This document shows positions 45,895-46,244 of a DNA stretch of 46,244 nucleotides, in pieces. The stretch is taken from NCBI GenBank assembly GCA_026706665.1, contig JAPOYI010000197.1:1-46244 (forward strand). The letters are read 5' to 3'. Below the pieces are notes generated by a model, which saw only the letters and a program-made list of their open reading frames with translations, ran no database searches and had not been told where the DNA came from. Position 1 is the stretch's first letter. Every line of letters begins with the position of its first letter. Both the position numbers and the translations under genes were made by a program. This DNA comes from Gammaproteobacteria bacterium (GTDB lineage Bacteria; Pseudomonadota; Gammaproteobacteria; Pseudomonadales; Azotimanducaceae).

Positions 45895-46244
45895 TCGCGA
45901 TTTGGGTAGTTCGCCGCGAGGCGCTTAGTACGGACCACGCTGTCCGAAGAGCTAGGTGCGTGACGGCGTGAGGGGGAGGTAACGACCGGGCTTCGCCTCG
46001 TCAATGAACGAGAAAGTGGGTGCCCGATCGCCTGTCGCTCAATATTGCTTTCAATGAGCACCTCCTTGCCGCAAGTCATGTCCCGCAGCAACGCGAACTC
46101 TACCTCGGAGCGGGCGATCATAGAAGCGATGTGCTTCACGGTCAGCGGTGCATAGGGGTTCGCGTCACCCCAGCAAAAGGTGACGGGGCAGTCTAATCCA
46201 ATACCGAAATGAGCCTGAACGGAGAGGTAGGCGGAGTCGGAATC
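45876..46244 (-). CDS. Unrecognised protein, C-terminal part (runs off the right edge)
   Basis: An open frame of 122 codons enters from the window edge and ends with TGA at 45876-45878. It reads, after a few residues, YLSVQAHFGIGLDCPVTFCW, then YAPLTVKHIASMIARSEVEF, ALLRDMTCGKEVLIESNIER and a Ser/Arg-rich tail RRSPVVTSPSRRHAPSSSDS. I do not recognise a family. The tail looks low-complexity and may be frameshifted past position 46010. The gene lies 230 bp upstream of the protease on the same strand; that gap contains the tandem repeat and no other gene. Confidence 0.45.
   Translation of the reverse strand, partial: DSDSAYLSVQAHFGIGLDCPVTFCWGDANPYAPLTVKHIASMIARSEVEFALLRDMTCGKEVLIESNIERQAIGHPLSRSLTRRSPVVTSPSRRHAPSSSDSVVRTKRLAANYPNRDHCLAA

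Overview
The window is high-GC chromosomal DNA from a Gammaproteobacterium, probably an uncultured one. The evidence is gene order. The block rpmF / maf / rluC / rne (13.9-19.1 kb), with maf and rne on the opposite strand to rpmF and rluC, matches the Escherichia coli arrangement. The fab-mltG-tmk-holB-pilZ run, sdhCDAB-sucAB-lpd and msbA-lpxK-kdsB are also typical of this class. I cannot name a genus.

Layout. 0-0.6 kb: the N-terminal piece of a type IIG/Eco57I-like restriction-modification protein that hits a stop soon after homology ends. 0.8-5.7 kb (minus): a three-subunit molybdenum hydroxylase (FAD, 2Fe-2S and Mo subunits) followed by a MoaD/ThiS-like sulfur carrier and a PfkB sugar kinase. 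5.9-7.2 kb: a divergent M24 aminopeptidase/prolidase. 7.2-14.1 kb (minus): rpmF-fabD-acpP-fabG-fabF-mltG-tmk-holB-pilZ, with sigma70-like promoters before rpmF and acpP. 14.3-19.1 kb: maf, rluC and rne, the last with a long leader. 19.2-21.4 kb: murB, a short-chain dehydrogenase and an exbD remnant.

21.4-34.1 kb (minus) is one long co-directional run. sdhC-sdhD-sdhA-sdhB-sucA-sucB-lpd supplies succinate dehydrogenase and 2-oxoglutarate dehydrogenase. With a 13-bp gap it continues into a single ORF fusing MsbA to LpxK, then kdsB, for lipid A export and Kdo activation. 34.2-39.7 kb: an amidohydrolase, a frameshifted TPR gene, citrate synthase (gltA), a beta-hydroxyacid dehydrogenase and a CNNM/CBS membrane protein. 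40.1-41.0 kb: a REP-associated-type transposase gene between two inverted arrays of short repeats. 41.4-44.7 kb: selA-selB-tRNA-Sec, a compact selenocysteine module. 44.9-46.2 kb: a trypsin-like protease and an unrecognised partial gene.

The most interesting signals are repeats. A roughly 110-bp two-hairpin element occurs in the rne leader. A second copy lies in frame inside sucA, where it adds about 38 residues to an essential TCA-cycle enzyme; at the codon where the rne copy would give TAG, the sucA copy reads CAG. Three arrays built on TGTGTGTCC occur at 35.3, 39.8 and 41.3 kb. Two of them bracket, in opposite orientation, a RAYT-like gene that seems to lack the usual nucleophilic tyrosine. 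All identifications come from reading the sequence; no database search was run.
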